Assembly (NCBI GenBank): GCA_030407085.1
Contig: CM059582.1
Span: 30,269,001-30,333,000, forward strand
Origin: Trichopria drosophilae
Taxonomy: Eukaryota > Arthropoda > Insecta > Hymenoptera > Diapriidae
Length of the DNA stretch: 64,000 nt
Direction: 5' to 3'
In this document: piece by piece, positions 12,241 through 24,787 of the stretch
How positions within the stretch are numbered: the stretch's first letter is position 1
Layout of the letters: the number at the start of each line of letters is the position of its first letter
The notes under the pieces: model-generated
Databases searched by the model: none
Told to the model about the DNA's origin: nothing
The model's input: only the letters and a program-made list of their open reading frames with translations
Program-made: the position numbers and the translations under genes

Positions 12241-12456
12241 AAAACAATGGGTGCGGATGGAAAAATCGACAAATTGAAAAGGCGATAGGTCAAAAAACCA
12301 ACAATCGAAAAGCCGGCAGTCAAAAAACCGACACTTCAAAAAGTGATAGTCCGCTTGTCGATGTCCATTCTTTTTATGTGTCGGCTTTATGACTGTCAGT
12401 TTTTTGACCAGTCGGCTTTCTGATTTGTCGGTTTTTCGACCCGCACCTAAAACAAT
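12241..12456. mobile_element. Foldback MITE, CCGACA family subgroup B, 8-bp TSD
   Basis: The element is 12249-12448, flanked by a perfect 8-bp direct repeat AAAACAAT (12241-12248 and 12449-12456). The left end is GGGTGCGGATGGAAAAATCG; the right end reads inward as AGGTGCGGGTCGAAAAACCG. The left half is a run of A-rich units ending GCCGGCA, ACCGACA or similar. The right half is the complement (GTCGGTTTTTTGAC type). The central block around TAGTCCGCTTGTCGATGTCC is also present in the copy at 46956. There is no coding capacity. The duplication length suggests mobilisation by a hAT- or Merlin-type transposase. Confidence 0.85.
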
Positions 12457-13800
12457 TCAGTCAAGCATACAAAGTTTCAAAACTTATAATATTTTCAAAC
12501 ACATTAAAAGTAATTTTGAGACTAATTGTTAGTTAATTTACTGATTGGCATTTAGATAAAATTTATAAACCTTTATTGCTTAATACTATCAGAACAGAAT
12601 ATTGCACCTATGTACTCGATAATTCGTTAGCAACAAGTTTCGATTTTCGCTCGCGTAACCGTACTCCCTAAAATCATATTGCTCGTATAGATAAGCATCT
12701 ACAAATACAGTTCGACTCGTGCGCGTACTAGAATCGTATATTGCCTTGTTAGTCGATTCCTTTTATTCCTGGTGCTCGCTACTTTCCCCCTTTAGAAATA
12801 AAGTATCAATTTTTCTTTCACGGACCAATAAAATAAATACGACGTCGCTTATACCCATGTTTGTCATTTAATCATCGCAGTATACTTTAGACGATCAATA
12901 TACCGGCATAAAAATCGCGTAATGCGCCACTTGGATTCAGAAAGTCAACAATATCCTATGTTTTTCCCCGAGTTTATTTGTTTTCGTTCGTTTTTCGCGC
13001 CGGGCTTCCTCGATGCGTTTTTTATTACGGAATATTTTTATAATGCAGCACGAAGGCGATGAACTAAAACACCCGCTCTACGTCCTTCGATATTTCATCA
13101 ACAACCCCATAATATTCACGGAGCCGTTCAAGCGTGCTTTCTCTTGTAAACGCGTTACAGGTACAAAAGTGCACTCTTCGTCGTGACGACGGGAGATGGG
13201 TCAATCGCAACGGTGGGGTTTGTCGTTCAGTTTCTCCATTGTTTACCGGTGCGTATCGCTACTTTTCACTTTGCTGGAATGACGCATCGTGTATGTTTTT
13301 AGGACGTCTTCTGTGTGTAATATGACGCAGATAAGATGCCAGAAGGATTTTTATTAATAAGAAACATCCTTGACAAGTTTATTGGAGCAAATCAAGATCT
13401 ATAATGATATTGTCACAGTATGCGTTGTAATTACGCATTGTTACAAATGAATGTGTCGGTGAACTTGGATGATAAAATGCATTAACGCAACCCAGTTAAA
13501 TATGAAAACGAGATTAACTGAATTTTCGCGATGACGGTAGAATAATAGAACAGCTTTTCATCCGACAGACGTTCCGGACTGTGGCGGAGTCTCCTGAGAC
13601 AAATCCTCAAGCAAACCGAAATGTCACCCTCGTAATAGCACCGTTTGTTATTCGACCTTCGTCGCCGAACATCAAAGAGGTAATCTCCTTTTCGTATCAC
13701 CGACCGGTCAACGAATTTACATCTCCATTTGCATTTAATCAAACTATAAACGTTAATCTCGTTTGCATTACATATTCGAGCATCGATCTGGAATAAAAAA
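12457..13800. other. Mixed AT-rich sequence and moderate GC patches, no gene recognised
   Basis: Patches at about 12600-12750, 12960-13330 and 13560-13740 are GC- and CpG-richer than their surroundings. Open frames (13134-13325 plus; 13482-13742 minus; 13581-13796 plus) overlap on both strands, have no recognisable domain and are not convincing as exons. These patches may be conserved noncoding DNA, but that is a guess from composition only. Confidence 0.35.
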
Positions 13801-15780
13801 GCGATTAATATACATTGCGATATGTAAACTCAACGTTTCATAACGAAAGCGAGTATATAGGATTAATCTTGGGTCTTACCTAGGTGTATATTTTATCCCT
13901 TCTAACAAAATCTCATGTAAATTATGTTTTAGATTATTTGCAATAATTACACGGTGGATGTTAGTTAGAAAAGTTACTCAAATTCTGAATAATTTTAATC
14001 TTTACTTTATGTTGATAAGAAAATCTAAAATCCTCAAGCAAACCGAATAAAATATGAGTTAAACCTTTAACCTTTGTGTATTTTATACTTGATGTTAGAA
14101 TAATTCATCAAAGAACGATGCTTACACGACGATTTATAACTTTTAGTAAACATTCTCTAAACAGACCAACCGAACAAGCCAATGACGAGAAAGTAAAAGT
14201 ATGGTTTTAAAAGTGACATTGCCATCAACGTATTAGTCGGACTGTAGGGATCATACGTCAGAAACCGTCGGACTGTTATCTATTTGAACGACAAAAGTGT
14301 CAAGTGTGAAAGGCGAAATTCGTATAACGATTCTCACGCGTCCTATTTTGATCTGTTCGCCGTGGCAATAGTACGATAGGACGATATTTTATCGACCTTC
14401 CGTCAGTCGCTCGGAATTATCGAGGTTGTATACACAGCTCTAATCCTGTTTTCAACCTCGTAGAATAGTTTATCGGTTGTAGCGGCTTTGCTACCCGGAA
14501 CCGCTGGAGCTACCTGCACGCTGCAGTTTGTTCGCAGATTGCACTAGACACTACATAAACTTATTAAAACGCTTATTTCTTACAATTTCACCAAAGGTAG
14601 CTACGTTTTCCCATTTTTATTCCGTACCCGTATGGTAGAATCGAACGATGCTTTAGGAGAATTAAGAGGAACATATAGTGCGAGAAATCCTCCTGCACGA
14701 AACGGAAATACTATGAAATAAACTATTGAGGACTACTGAAAATTTTATTTAGTAAGTTTAGGCATTGTTATCAATATTAACCGGACTGAGAGAAAAAAAT
14801 AGTGAAATCTACTAAAACATGACTACCTTGTGTAGTAAATGGACCTAATAACTATTGCCCACAAATGGACTATCACCTGCTGTAAGCAGTTATACTAACA
14901 GAAAAGCAGTCAAAATTACTAATCAAAAGTCATTTCTACTATTTTCCATAGTAAGATATAGCACTTTTTTCGCGTAAACATAACCTGCTATTATAGGAAT
15001 ATCGATGAATTCGGATAATACATTTAATATTCATAATTTCATTTAATTTAAAGAGCGATAAAAATTATATACACTTTTAAACACATTATTTGTAACTTTT
15101 AATGATACGCCATTTTCCAGAATTTTGTCTGCACAGTCCACAATTTGCTATTTTGTTCCTAATATTCCATCTTTCAGTATCTATTTTTCTATCGGATTTT
15201 TGGACTAAAAGATGACCAATGAATCACGTAATTTAGCCAAAGGACCGAACAGACGAAATTCTGGAAAATGGCGGATATAAATTCACCGTTAAATGGAAGG
15301 TTTTTAGATAAATATTCTCTATACAATAGACGAGTCTGCAGGTAAAGATAAAAATACACCTTCCATCCTCTTTCAAGTTTGATGAATTATAGCTATCAAT
15401 AGCTATGAATAGCATTAATTTGCTGTTGGGTGTTAATTCGCTATTGGTACCTTAAATTTTTGCTTTATATTGGTAAACATTTTCTTTGTAAAAAGGTTAT
15501 CCTGAGTAATTTGTATAGAAGTACCTTTAATCAATAGTTTATCTTATGTACGGCAGTTTAAATAAACATATAACAATAACTTTCAAGACATGACAACCGA
15601 ATCATTACCATATCTGAAAATGAACAAAATGCGTGAGAAAGAAGACATTGCAAACAACTTGTACAACTTTTCCCGCTTTTAAGCCACTCATAACTGCATT
15701 TTATTGTTCCTTTTTGGTCAATATTTTCATTGAATTTAGTGACAAATGTGGATGTGTGCTAAAAATGATCAATTAAAAAA
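13801..15780. other. AT-rich sequence with a GC patch near 14.2-14.55 kb
   Basis: A GC-richer patch at about 14230-14550 carries a direct repeat GTCGGACTGT (14236-14245 and 14267-14276) and several short self-complementary stretches, including AGGTTGT...CAACCT. No gene is recognised. The 14750-14960 stretch repeats the words TAGTAAAT and CTACTA but is too degenerate to assign to a family. Confidence 0.4.
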
Positions 15781-16610
15781 TAATAAATGATTAGAAAAGC
15801 ATTCAGCCAGTTTCTGTGATTATTGGGGTAGCAGATTATGAATCTGACCTTATATTCGCAAAATTCTAAATGGCGGATCCAATTGTAAAAAGTTGTTTCA
15901 TATCATCAAACTTAATCTCGGTACTCAGAAGCCATTAGGATGACTAGTTCCGAATCAGACGACAGCTTTTCAAAATTAAAAATCGCCGATCCAATATGGC
16001 GAGCGACAAATTTAACAATTAGTCGAATTTGTTGCAAACTTACTCGGGGGTTTCTGGAGGCTCTGATATCCAATATAATGTTAGATTAGTGAAATTTAAA
16101 AAGGCGGACTTATCATGATAAACACAAACTTGAAAATTTATTGGATTTGTTTCAAACATCTTATTCCGGAAATTTTGGGTTCGCTGGGTATGAATATAAT
16201 GTTGGTTTCAAACAATTTAAAATGACCGATGCAGTAAATGTAACAGCAATGGCAGATTAAATAACAAAAAATTAAACCATGTGATTTTCTTTAGCAAATA
16301 AAACGTTAGGTTTTGAATTTTGAAAATGAGATTGGTAATCAGGAATCACGAAAACGGTGGAGTAATTTCCATTTTTTTGCCGCTATATTGAATCCGCTAT
16401 TTTGAATTTTGAAAAGCTGAAGTTGTATACGTAATCATCAATCCTGAAAATCCTCGAGTAACTAGTTTCAGAGGAAATAAGTAACTTTTCACATTTCGAT
16501 ACGCCACCTTCAATCCGCTATTTTGGATTTCCAAAATTTGTCTAAGACCAGAATCACGATCACAATTTCTTTTCTTCGTTGTGATAGAAGATCTATGTAT
16601 TATTTAGAGC
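15781..16610. repeat. Degenerate ~120-bp tandem units arranged head to head
   Basis: The word GGCGGATCC or its variants recurs at about 15871, 15981, 16101 and 16221 (spacing 110-120) in one orientation. The complement (AATCCGCTATTTTG) recurs at about 16391 and 16512 (spacing 120) in the other. The orientation-2 unit continues into a variant of GTAATCATCAATCCTGAAAA and CTCGAGTAACTAGTTTC. This is the same unit seen inside the elements near 6.2 kb and 29.8 kb. The arrangement suggests the core of an old foldback element. I could not find its outer ends. Confidence 0.6.
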
Positions 16611-18779
16611 CATTACTGAAGTCTTTATCTTATCATTTTTTTCGAAATTTTAGCACATATATGTTGGGAAAAGAAATGATAAAAATGTTTCATTAGCGGT
16701 TGCGCATACACGGATCCAAAATTTACCAAAAATAACTATTTTCGTACCCGAAATATTACGTGTCTTCAATTTTGTCAACCATTTATGATAAATTGCATGC
16801 AAAAATTCAACTACGATTAGAGTGACAAATATTCAGGTTATGTTAACACTAATAAAGTATGTCCATTCGACATTTTTTGTAACTAATTTTGCGCTAGTCA
16901 AATGAGAACGAAAAATAGAAGTACTTACTGAGTAGTGAATGTTATAAAGCACATTCAGTAATAATATTACTAACCAATCAATATGAAAAATGATTTCAAA
17001 CAAAACGTTTTTCGGGTAGTACTTGAGTAAATGTTTCTTTTTTTTTCACCGATTTCTTTCTTAAAAGTTAGATGAAACTGGTGAAATTATATAAGTATTA
17101 TGAGTAGAGAATAAGTACTAGGAATAAAAGGACAGAAATATTCCTTTCGCATACAATGAGTACATTATTACTATAAACGGTGAAAGAATGTTGATTCATA
17201 ATGAAGTCGGTAAAGAGTCAAAGAAAAATGAAACGAATTTATTTTCCTAGCGCATGAATATATTTCAACAGGTATTTTGTAAATAGGTGAACGGTACGTG
17301 ACAATTCGCCTGCTGCAATGTGTATTACCTTTGTAAAATACCAACATTTCTCATCGTTAGTTCGTTTTTATTTTCAGCGTGGGCGGATTACTATGAAGCA
17401 ATGTCGATATTTATTTGTCTATTTGACAGTTAATGCATGCAGTTTTTTCTACCCATCTTTTATGCATTCAGCGTACTTAATATTAATGTTTTTTTTATTT
17501 TACTTTTGCCTGGAAATTAATGGATTCATCATTTTAATTAAGTATGGTGTTATTTATAAATAAACATTTCAAACGATCAACATGATCTATTAATAGCAAA
17601 ATTATTTTCTTCGTAATTTTTATCCAACACGGTTTTATGTAAAAAAAGGTAACCGTTATTTTTCCCTTTCAATCATGAGTCCATTGACACAGGAAAACTT
17701 TTTTGTTTCTGACGCAAATTTACAATTTTGTGAAATATAGTTATTTAACAAAATTAATTTCGCGGCAGAGTTCAAATTCCATTTTTTTTGCAACTACAAA
17801 ATGAAACTTTTTAATCTCAACTTTTATTTTACACCATTTAAAAGTTCGCTTTTATATTTAATCCGTGATTTACCAAACCGATAACTATTGAGGTAAAATT
17901 ATAATAACCAATTTAATATTTCATGTAACGGGAGCATGTTTGCCAATTATTTGGAAATGAATAATTTTTTTCCTTTTCTTAATTCTTGTATACTCCTATA
18001 TTTTGTTGAACTGGAAGATATCACATTTTCTGCAATTTTTCTTTTGTGCAGGATATCGGTCGCTTATCAGTTAGTTTAAGAAACTTCTGGCAAATCTTTT
18101 TCAGACTTTACTACTTCTTTCTTTCTAACAATTCTTTTACTCTGAAATTCTTCTATTGTGGTCCATGAAAGAGTAAAGGTAATCTTTTGGAATAAAATCA
18201 AAGTAACTGGATTTAAACAAAATTGAACACTTCTTTCACTAATTAAAATGGGATACTTATTTGAGAGTATAGATATAGCTAACATTATGTATTTTAGCTG
18301 GTATTTTTTCGTAATTGAATATATAAAATTCTTTTCACGAAAAGTATCTAAAATCGTAAATAGCATCTTCTTAACTTTTGGAAACTTAACGGAATCCTAA
18401 GATTATGGACAAAAATAATTTTGTTTTCTTGCCGCTCTCCATAATTCTGAAATTATAAACAAAGGTATTGACACGGTTTGAAGACAATTTCAGGTTGTAT
18501 GACACACATATTTTGTTGTTTCATTTTGAATTCATTATAATTCTTTTTATATGTAAGTAAATATAACTTTTCCATATAAGCCAATTTAAGAATGACATGA
18601 TTCGAATTTATGTTACTACTATCAATTACGAAATAATTTTCGAAATCTGCATTCGCACTTCGTGCCTCGAAGATTAATAGCGTTTTACGGCATGCACTAA
18701 ATCTCCTTAGTACTCTCGTACAGATATCGCCATTCATAACTCCAAATACTTAGTAAGTAGAAGGAAATTCGCAGCTAAA
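16611..18779. other. AT-rich sequence, no gene seen
   Basis: No gene or repeat boundary is recognised. Several open frames (17318-17563 plus; 18076-18366 and 18453-18737 minus) encode AT-biased peptides rich in F, I, K, L, N and Y, without domains. None has supporting splice or start context that I can see. Confidence 0.45.
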
Positions 18780-19850
18780 ATAGCCGCAGGTGGGTATAAA
18801 GTATAGTAAAATTTGGAACGACGACAGTGTTTGGTCGGAAGGAACTTTCATGGCCTAATTTTCCATCTTGTCTTGCGCAAACCTAAGGGCAACGGAAAGA
18901 CCGAGAGACCGAGTTAGAGAAAGGGAGAGGGAGAAAGATAGTGAGATGGTCATATTAGTACACAGAATGATAAACAAAGATAGGAGTGAAACCCAGTGAG
19001 ATACTTAAAAGGTAGCCTGCTGAAAGAACCACAAGGAGACAAACGCCGCCGGCAACGAGTCGAGCTAGTGGCCGGGTGTTGAATTGCATAACTGGGAGAT
19101 TTAATTATGTTTTCATCCAAGACTATGCGGCTCGTCGAACGAATTTTCCGCAGACGAGTAACGTGTTAAATAGATACTTTAAAAGCGGGGAATCCGATTT
19201 CCTTTCATTTTTCGTCTATTTTCCCCGTGCTCTCTCCTACTTGCACTTAACTCTCCGTGCATACATTTAGCTCTCTCATTCGCTCCTTCCCTCAAAGTTT
19301 TCATTGACTGGAAGTTTTCAACGGCGCGCGTACTGAAACTGCGTATAATTACGGGAGGAGGGAGTCAACGGACTGGCGAGGCTTTGTCTCGGCGGCGAGC
19401 CAGAGCTTTTATCTAGACGGACGATTCCGGATCACGTGGCAGACAAAGGAATAGGACTAGGTGGTCCGTGAAAAATTCTTCCTCGTAGGGGGGCGTGTAA
19501 TTAAAAAAGGACAGGAAAAAGTGTACGGAAAAAGTGATTTCGCTCGGGGCTTATAGGCAGAAACCGAGAGAGAATCGCACGGCAATATGGCCGCTGTCCG
19601 TCGTTGAATGCTGCTCAGAGATGAATCATTTTTGAGTCCGCGAGAATACCGAATTTTGCAGCCGCTCGTGCCCAACTGAACGACCGTACCGCGCGGCTGA
19701 CCGAATCTGCCTTTTCTACTGGTGCGTAAAATTGCACATTGTCTACTGAAAATGTATAACCGTAATGGCTAACCAACTGCGCGATTACCGTCCAGTCATC
19801 GGACCTGGACATTGTGTAATCAGATTTCCCACTTTTCGGTTTTCTGTAAA
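18780..19850. other. GC-rich island with a purine-rich GAGA tract
   Basis: The stretch is GC- and CpG-rich, with purine-rich GAGAGAC and GGGAGAGGGAGAAAG words at about 18895-18945 that resemble binding sites for GAGA-type factors. A CAGGTG E-box lies near 18788. Open frames at 19076-19270 plus, 19457-19675 minus and 19615-19812 minus overlap and have no recognisable domains. It could be regulatory DNA or an unrecognised noncoding exon; I cannot decide from the sequence. Confidence 0.3.
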
Positions 19851-21870
19851 TGTTTCGTTTTTAACTAAAAAATGGTGAAATCCGATACAATACCGTAATA
19901 AAATACTTTTTCCAGGCATTTAGTATTTCAGAAGAATTTTTATGAATCGTATCTCGATATTTCCTCGTAACATTTCCTATTGAATTAGTCGCATCAGTCT
20001 TTAGGTTTCAATAAAGAAAGTGACGAATCGTTGTACTTGAGGCGAAAATATCAACGTCTTAATAAAATAACCTGATAGTAAAAAATGTCAATTTACTAGA
20101 CGGTAAAGGGCGCTTTCTGATCCCTTCGTGTTTATGAAAAGGGAAAAGTGTTTCCCCTTGTTGCCTACGGGTAAAAGCGAACGGGCTTCTCTGTATTTCT
20201 ATGGTTTATGCCGAAATAACTTTTCTTATGGATGATCGTCGAATCCTGCCCGAATCCTTGACACTTTTGTTGCCTTACTCCCGGCCTTGGGCGCGAATCT
20301 CCAGTCCGCTATGCTCTTCGGTTTTATCATCAAAGAGAGGGATCAAGACAGAAGCTTCTTCCTGGCCCAATATCGCAGATCCATGATAAAAGCTCGCATC
20401 GAGGTCTTATAGATTTTAAAATTATGGTCCAGGGTGTCTACCTCGTCTTTGAAGGATATTAAATGAACAACAAAATGTATTTGCAGGGATTCATCTTTAC
20501 GCAAACACAAAAAATAATCATATTGAGGGAATCATCTTTGTTGAAATTTATTTTATATTTTATGATCTTTTTACTGTTTCTAATTTCGTAACAACTCAGT
20601 TGTTAAAATCAAGAGTTTCTAAATATTTTACTTTTCATGCACTTTATAAAGACGCTACAAAATTGTTAGGAAAGATGATAGAGCAGTAAGGAAGTAAATT
20701 TAGAGATAAATTAAAAAATATATCTGTTTAAACAATTTCTCCATTGTTTTTTCTAATATTTCATGTTTTGACTTAGAAAATTATTAAGGTTAAAATTGTA
20801 TCATAAATATTGTAGAAAAAGCAAAATTAATAAATTTATTTAATACTTGCATGCAAACAAAATCAGTTGACTTTTGACAGCCTGATATCTAAATTCCTCC
20901 TTTCTTTCAAAGTAATAGAAACAGCAAATTATAGAAATTTACCTATAATACATTGGAAAATTCATTATTCATAATCATAACCATTATTCATATATTTTAC
21001 TTATTTCTACTGTTAATGATCTTTGTACTGAGATTTATAAAAAAGTATATTTAACAATATTCTTTAAAATAAAATTGAAATATTGTAGTCGTATTTCAGT
21101 ACGTTTTATTTCCAAACAACGTGTTCTTTCAAAATGGGCGTTTTATCATCTACGTCACGGCTTGCGTTGCACAAAATTTAATAAATGTAGAGACTGGTTC
21201 AATAAGTTTTTTATATTTTCATAATGTCTATCGGGCATTTTATGTACAAAACTCTAGAGTGAAGAATTATTTGACGTGAATATCATAAAACCTGTACGAG
21301 AAAATATTTACGTACTATACCCCTTACTAGGATATATTAACGTCATATATGCGGGGTTGTAAAACTGCGGTGCAACACAGTTAATAAAATTTCTCTGCGC
21401 AGAAAAGCTGTAACAAAAGCGTAAGACGCAAAGCCGAAAGTAAAGAAGGAAAGTATTACATTACACAAGAAAACATAAAAAGTTACAAAATATCACGAAC
21501 GGAACACATAATTATTGAATTCATTTAAAAGGGTCTTTTAATGAGGTAGACAAATTGGAGCCGTTATTTTTTTTGTTTTAGGAAATATTCTGCCTTTTTA
21601 GTTGGGTGTAACCACCGTTTAAATTAATTTATTATAATTACTTTATTAACTCCTAGACTATTCATCTGGCAGATTCTACGAATTTTCCATATTGTTTTAC
21701 GGTTTTATTTATTATGACATAGTAACAATTCAAAGATCGAATATTTTTTGAATGTAACATTTCATGAATATAAACAATAAAAGTAAAGCAATTTTTCTTA
21801 TTTGATGTTTGGTTCAGGAATGTGATTTGTGATTTTTTCAGAGATTATGAACTTATAAAAACAAGCATAT
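19851..21870. other. Small GC patch then AT-rich sequence, no gene seen
   Basis: A moderately GC-rich patch at about 20100-20420 is open for 61 codons on the plus strand, with no domain. From 20430 to 21870 the sequence is strongly AT-rich and I see nothing recognisable. Confidence 0.45.
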
Positions 21871-22012
21871 GGGGTGCGGGTCGAAAAACCGGACAGATTA
21901 AAAATAACGAGTGTTAAAGCGGATAGTCATTGTTCGAAGTATCGGTTTCTTTATTGTCGGCTTCTCGATTGTTGGTATTTTTTTATTTGTCGATTAAAAA
22001 AGAGAGCAGGTA
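21871..22012. mobile_element. Decayed CCGACA-family MITE, subgroup B
   Basis: The left end (GGGGTGCGGGTCGAAAAACCGGACA) is split here as GGGGTGCGGGTCG followed by AAAAACCGGACA, and it matches subgroup B ends at 12249 and 46956. The middle keeps the GTTAAAGCGGATAGTCATTG block, and the right half keeps TCGGTTTC, TGTCGGCTTCTCG and TTTGTCGATT. The right terminus is degenerate (ending around AGAGCAGG), so no target-site duplication can be defined. Confidence 0.6.
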
Positions 22013-22166
22013 AATGTTAAATCAATAAGATCTAGCTTGAATAATAATTAATAAAAGTAATAATGTAGTCTGAATGAACTACAACAAATTGTTTAATTTC
22101 TCGTCCTGAAGAAGTCTAGAATGATGATATCAAAATCAATTTTTAATATTTCTCTGCGAACTAAAT

Positions 22167-22596
22167 AAAGGAGGATGCCCACGACTATAGGTTAGTATGA
22201 TGAGAACTAACATCTAACGGCAAATTCGATTATTTTATGATATGACGAAGTTAAAAAAAAATGCAATTAAAGCCGCGGATTATACATAGGAAAATGCAGT
22301 GATTTCAGCAGTAATAGGCCGCATGATGTTCATAGTTGGTGACTGCTACTACTTAGATTCGAGTACTTTTCTATATATAATCTGCAACATAGACCGTGAT
22401 TTTTCAATCTTTCGCAGATGCTGAAACAATCGAATTTTCCAGTAGTTGTTAAATAGGAAAAGGCAGTAATCTAAGTAGTAACAGTCCGCATCGTCGTTTG
22501 TTTGTAACGGAATCGCTGTTACTACTTACATTACTGCATTTTCCTATGTAAAATCCGCGACCACGAAACCACCAATACACGTAGGCATTCTCGTTT
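22167..22596. mobile_element. Palindromic MITE with AAAGGAGGATGCCCAC ends
   Basis: The left end is AAAGGAGGATGCCCACGACT; the right end reads inward as AAACGAGAATGCCTACG. The two are clear but diverged inverted copies. The interior holds two AAGTAGTAAC-type hairpins. The first is at about 22274-22400 (ATACATAGGAAAATGCAGTG outward). The second, at about 22453-22565, has complementary AGGAAAAGGCAGTAATC... and ...ATTACTGCATTTTCCTA arms. The segment between them is the complement of the left arm (AAAATTCGATTG type), so the element has been rearranged. Length (about 430 bp) agrees with the copy at 47762 once its insertion is removed. There is no coding capacity. Confidence 0.7.
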
Positions 22597-23499
22597 AGAA
22601 TATATTTAATTCTGCTCAATTTGTAAAAAAATGACTAAATGACTAATAGATGAAATAAAATAAGACAGAATTCTGATTCAAAAATAAATTCAGTGACCTC
22701 TGGATAATGTAAATTTGATACAAAATGTACATATCAGATTTATTGATCAAAGATATTGTAGATATAATAAGTAGAAACAGGCAAATTTGGTCAAGCAATA
22801 AGAATTTATGAATTGATCGTTTGCTAAGTTCCCTTCTGCACTAATTGTTTTTTTCTTACTTCGCTGCCTCTCTTGAGCTATTTACACTGTTTTATACTGA
22901 TAACTTACTAAAATGAAAAGTAGATATTGCATAAATTTCGAAAGTGTTTTATTGAAATATAGGATTAATTTATATAGACTAAAACTAGACATTATGAAAT
23001 TATTATATTTATGATTTTCTAGACGAATTTCACATGAAAAAGTTGGAGTATGATGTAGAAAAGCTTTAATGAATAATAAATTTACAGATTTCCAAAACAC
23101 AAATGGAATATATTATAGAATGTTCTATAATGCATGATCTTACTCGTCAGTTTTTAATACGCAGCTCTCTCATGTGCAATATTCGATTACATCATTCCAT
23201 TTTAAACTAAAAATGTCTTTTTAAATAAGTTCAAATTAACACTAAAAAATTGATCTAATTTGTGGCGACGAATTTAAAAATTGAGAACTATTTTTTATGT
23301 ACTTTGCCTGGCCTAAAAAACGATCACTAAAATGTTGGAATTGTAGTTCAAACGCGAAAAAGGTAAAAAGGGAATTCTGCAATTTCAATTACAAAGCTAT
23401 TGCGCAGATAAAAATAGTAGGAATTTCAACAAAAAGATAATATCGAGACTCAAGAAAGATACGAATGAGAAATCGTAAGAAGGAAATAAATCGCAACGA
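22597..23499. other. AT-rich sequence, no gene seen
   Basis: Nothing recognisable. The 72-codon minus-strand frame at 22882-23100 is AT-driven and has no domain. Confidence 0.45.
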
Positions 23500-24035
23500 A
23501 CAGTTGGATTTTGCCGAAAGGCTTAACTTGCTTTTAAGTGAGGGTTACTAGTTTCGATCACGAATAGGATACACACCAATGTACTACGAACGAAAACACG
23601 AGCGTGACATACCTGCGGCAGTCTCGGAACGAGGCCAAACGAAATAAAACGCTGCCTTGCAGCTTTCTTGGCGTGTACTATGTGGCAAATCTTCTGCTCA
23701 TCCCACCCTAAAAATTCTTCCTTTCCGCCCACTTTCCAGCGAAGGAAGCGACTTTCGAAATGACTTTTTTGTCACCGGATATCTACCTTTTGTACTGATT
23801 CTTTTCTGACATCTCACGAGGTCCAACCGCGTTTCAAATTCTCCAGCTCGAGCTGTCACTTCGGGAGTTTGACGCAAGTATACGCCCACGTCTAGCAAAA
23901 GAACGCAGTCCGTCTATTTTCATAAGATCGGACGTGACGCTTGTCTCCTGGAGAGAGATTCTCTTCGCTCCGATGAACACTTTTTGCGCCTTCGTCGTGC
24001 GGTTATTTAAAGGTTTCCACCGCTTATTTGACACG
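23500..24035. other. GC-rich island, no exon recognised
   Basis: This GC-richer stretch has three overlapping minus-strand frames (23523-23732, 23698-23898, 23834-24064). Their peptides share no recognisable domain and switch frames without obvious splice sites. I treat them as chance openings. The island could be regulatory DNA. Confidence 0.3.
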
Positions 24036-24249
24036 ACGCTGAAAATAAATTTCTCTGAAAACAAGGAATCAATAAGGATTTTTAATATACATTGTATTTA
24101 TATTCAATTATAGAATTCAAAATTATTTATGATGAAAAAGGAAGATTCCTGCGAGTAGTGCTGATTTCTATTCCAATGAAGGAACCTCAGAAACTGATAA
24201 ATTCGGATAGAGTCCCATGAACGCAACAAAAATCGTTGTTGGGTCGAGT

Positions 24250-24395
24250 ATTTTTAAGTAGTAAAAGGCAGTAATAGTCCGCCCGATGTTTTTTTTTTAA
24301 GTGGTAATCTAAGTAGTAACAGATTGTATAGTGTCCGCAGTAGGTATGGACTATTACTACTTAGTTGACTGTTTTATTCAACAATCGCATATGCC
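24250..24395. repeat. AAGTAGTAAC-motif repeat
   Basis: Two forward copies of the motif (AAGTAGTAAAAGGCAGTAAT near 24256 and TAAGTAGTAACAG near 24312) face one complementary copy (GGACTATTACTACTTAG near 24348). The GTCCGC word follows the first motif, as in the hairpins at 22465 and 47955. The repeat abuts the left end of the element at 24400. Confidence 0.55.
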
Positions 24396-24787
24396 ATTAC
24401 TGCCGTACCCCGGAAGAAAAGTCGTATCTCCATTTTCGGTGAAATTGGGATAAAATTATATTTATATTCCTTATAATGCAATGCATTATTTCCTGAAAGA
24501 AAATATCTGAAATATTTATTATTAGCTACAAAAAAAAGAAAAATACTTTTATTAGAAATACAGTATTTCTGGTATAATTTGGCTAAAAGAGGCGCAAATT
24601 CAAAAATGAATGTATTTTATTATAAAATCATATCCCAAGATTCTTTGTATAATGAAATATCCTGTATATTATCTAAAATTAATCGTTAAATTAAGTAATT
24701 TAGTTTTTGGTTAGAATCGATTTATTGGCGATACGTCAAAATCGAAAAAATGGAGATACGACTTTTCTTCCGGGGTACGGCAGATTA
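24396..24787. mobile_element. MITE with ~38-bp near-perfect terminal inverted repeats
   Basis: The element is 24400-24783. The ends read inward as CTGCCGTACCCCGGAAGAAA (left) and the same at the right, continuing to AAGTCGTATCTCCATTTT. About 38 positions match with at most one or two differences, so this is one of the younger-looking elements here. The 4-bp direct repeat ATTA flanks both sides (24396-24399 and 24784-24787); at this length it could be chance. The AT-rich interior has no reading frame. Confidence 0.75.
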
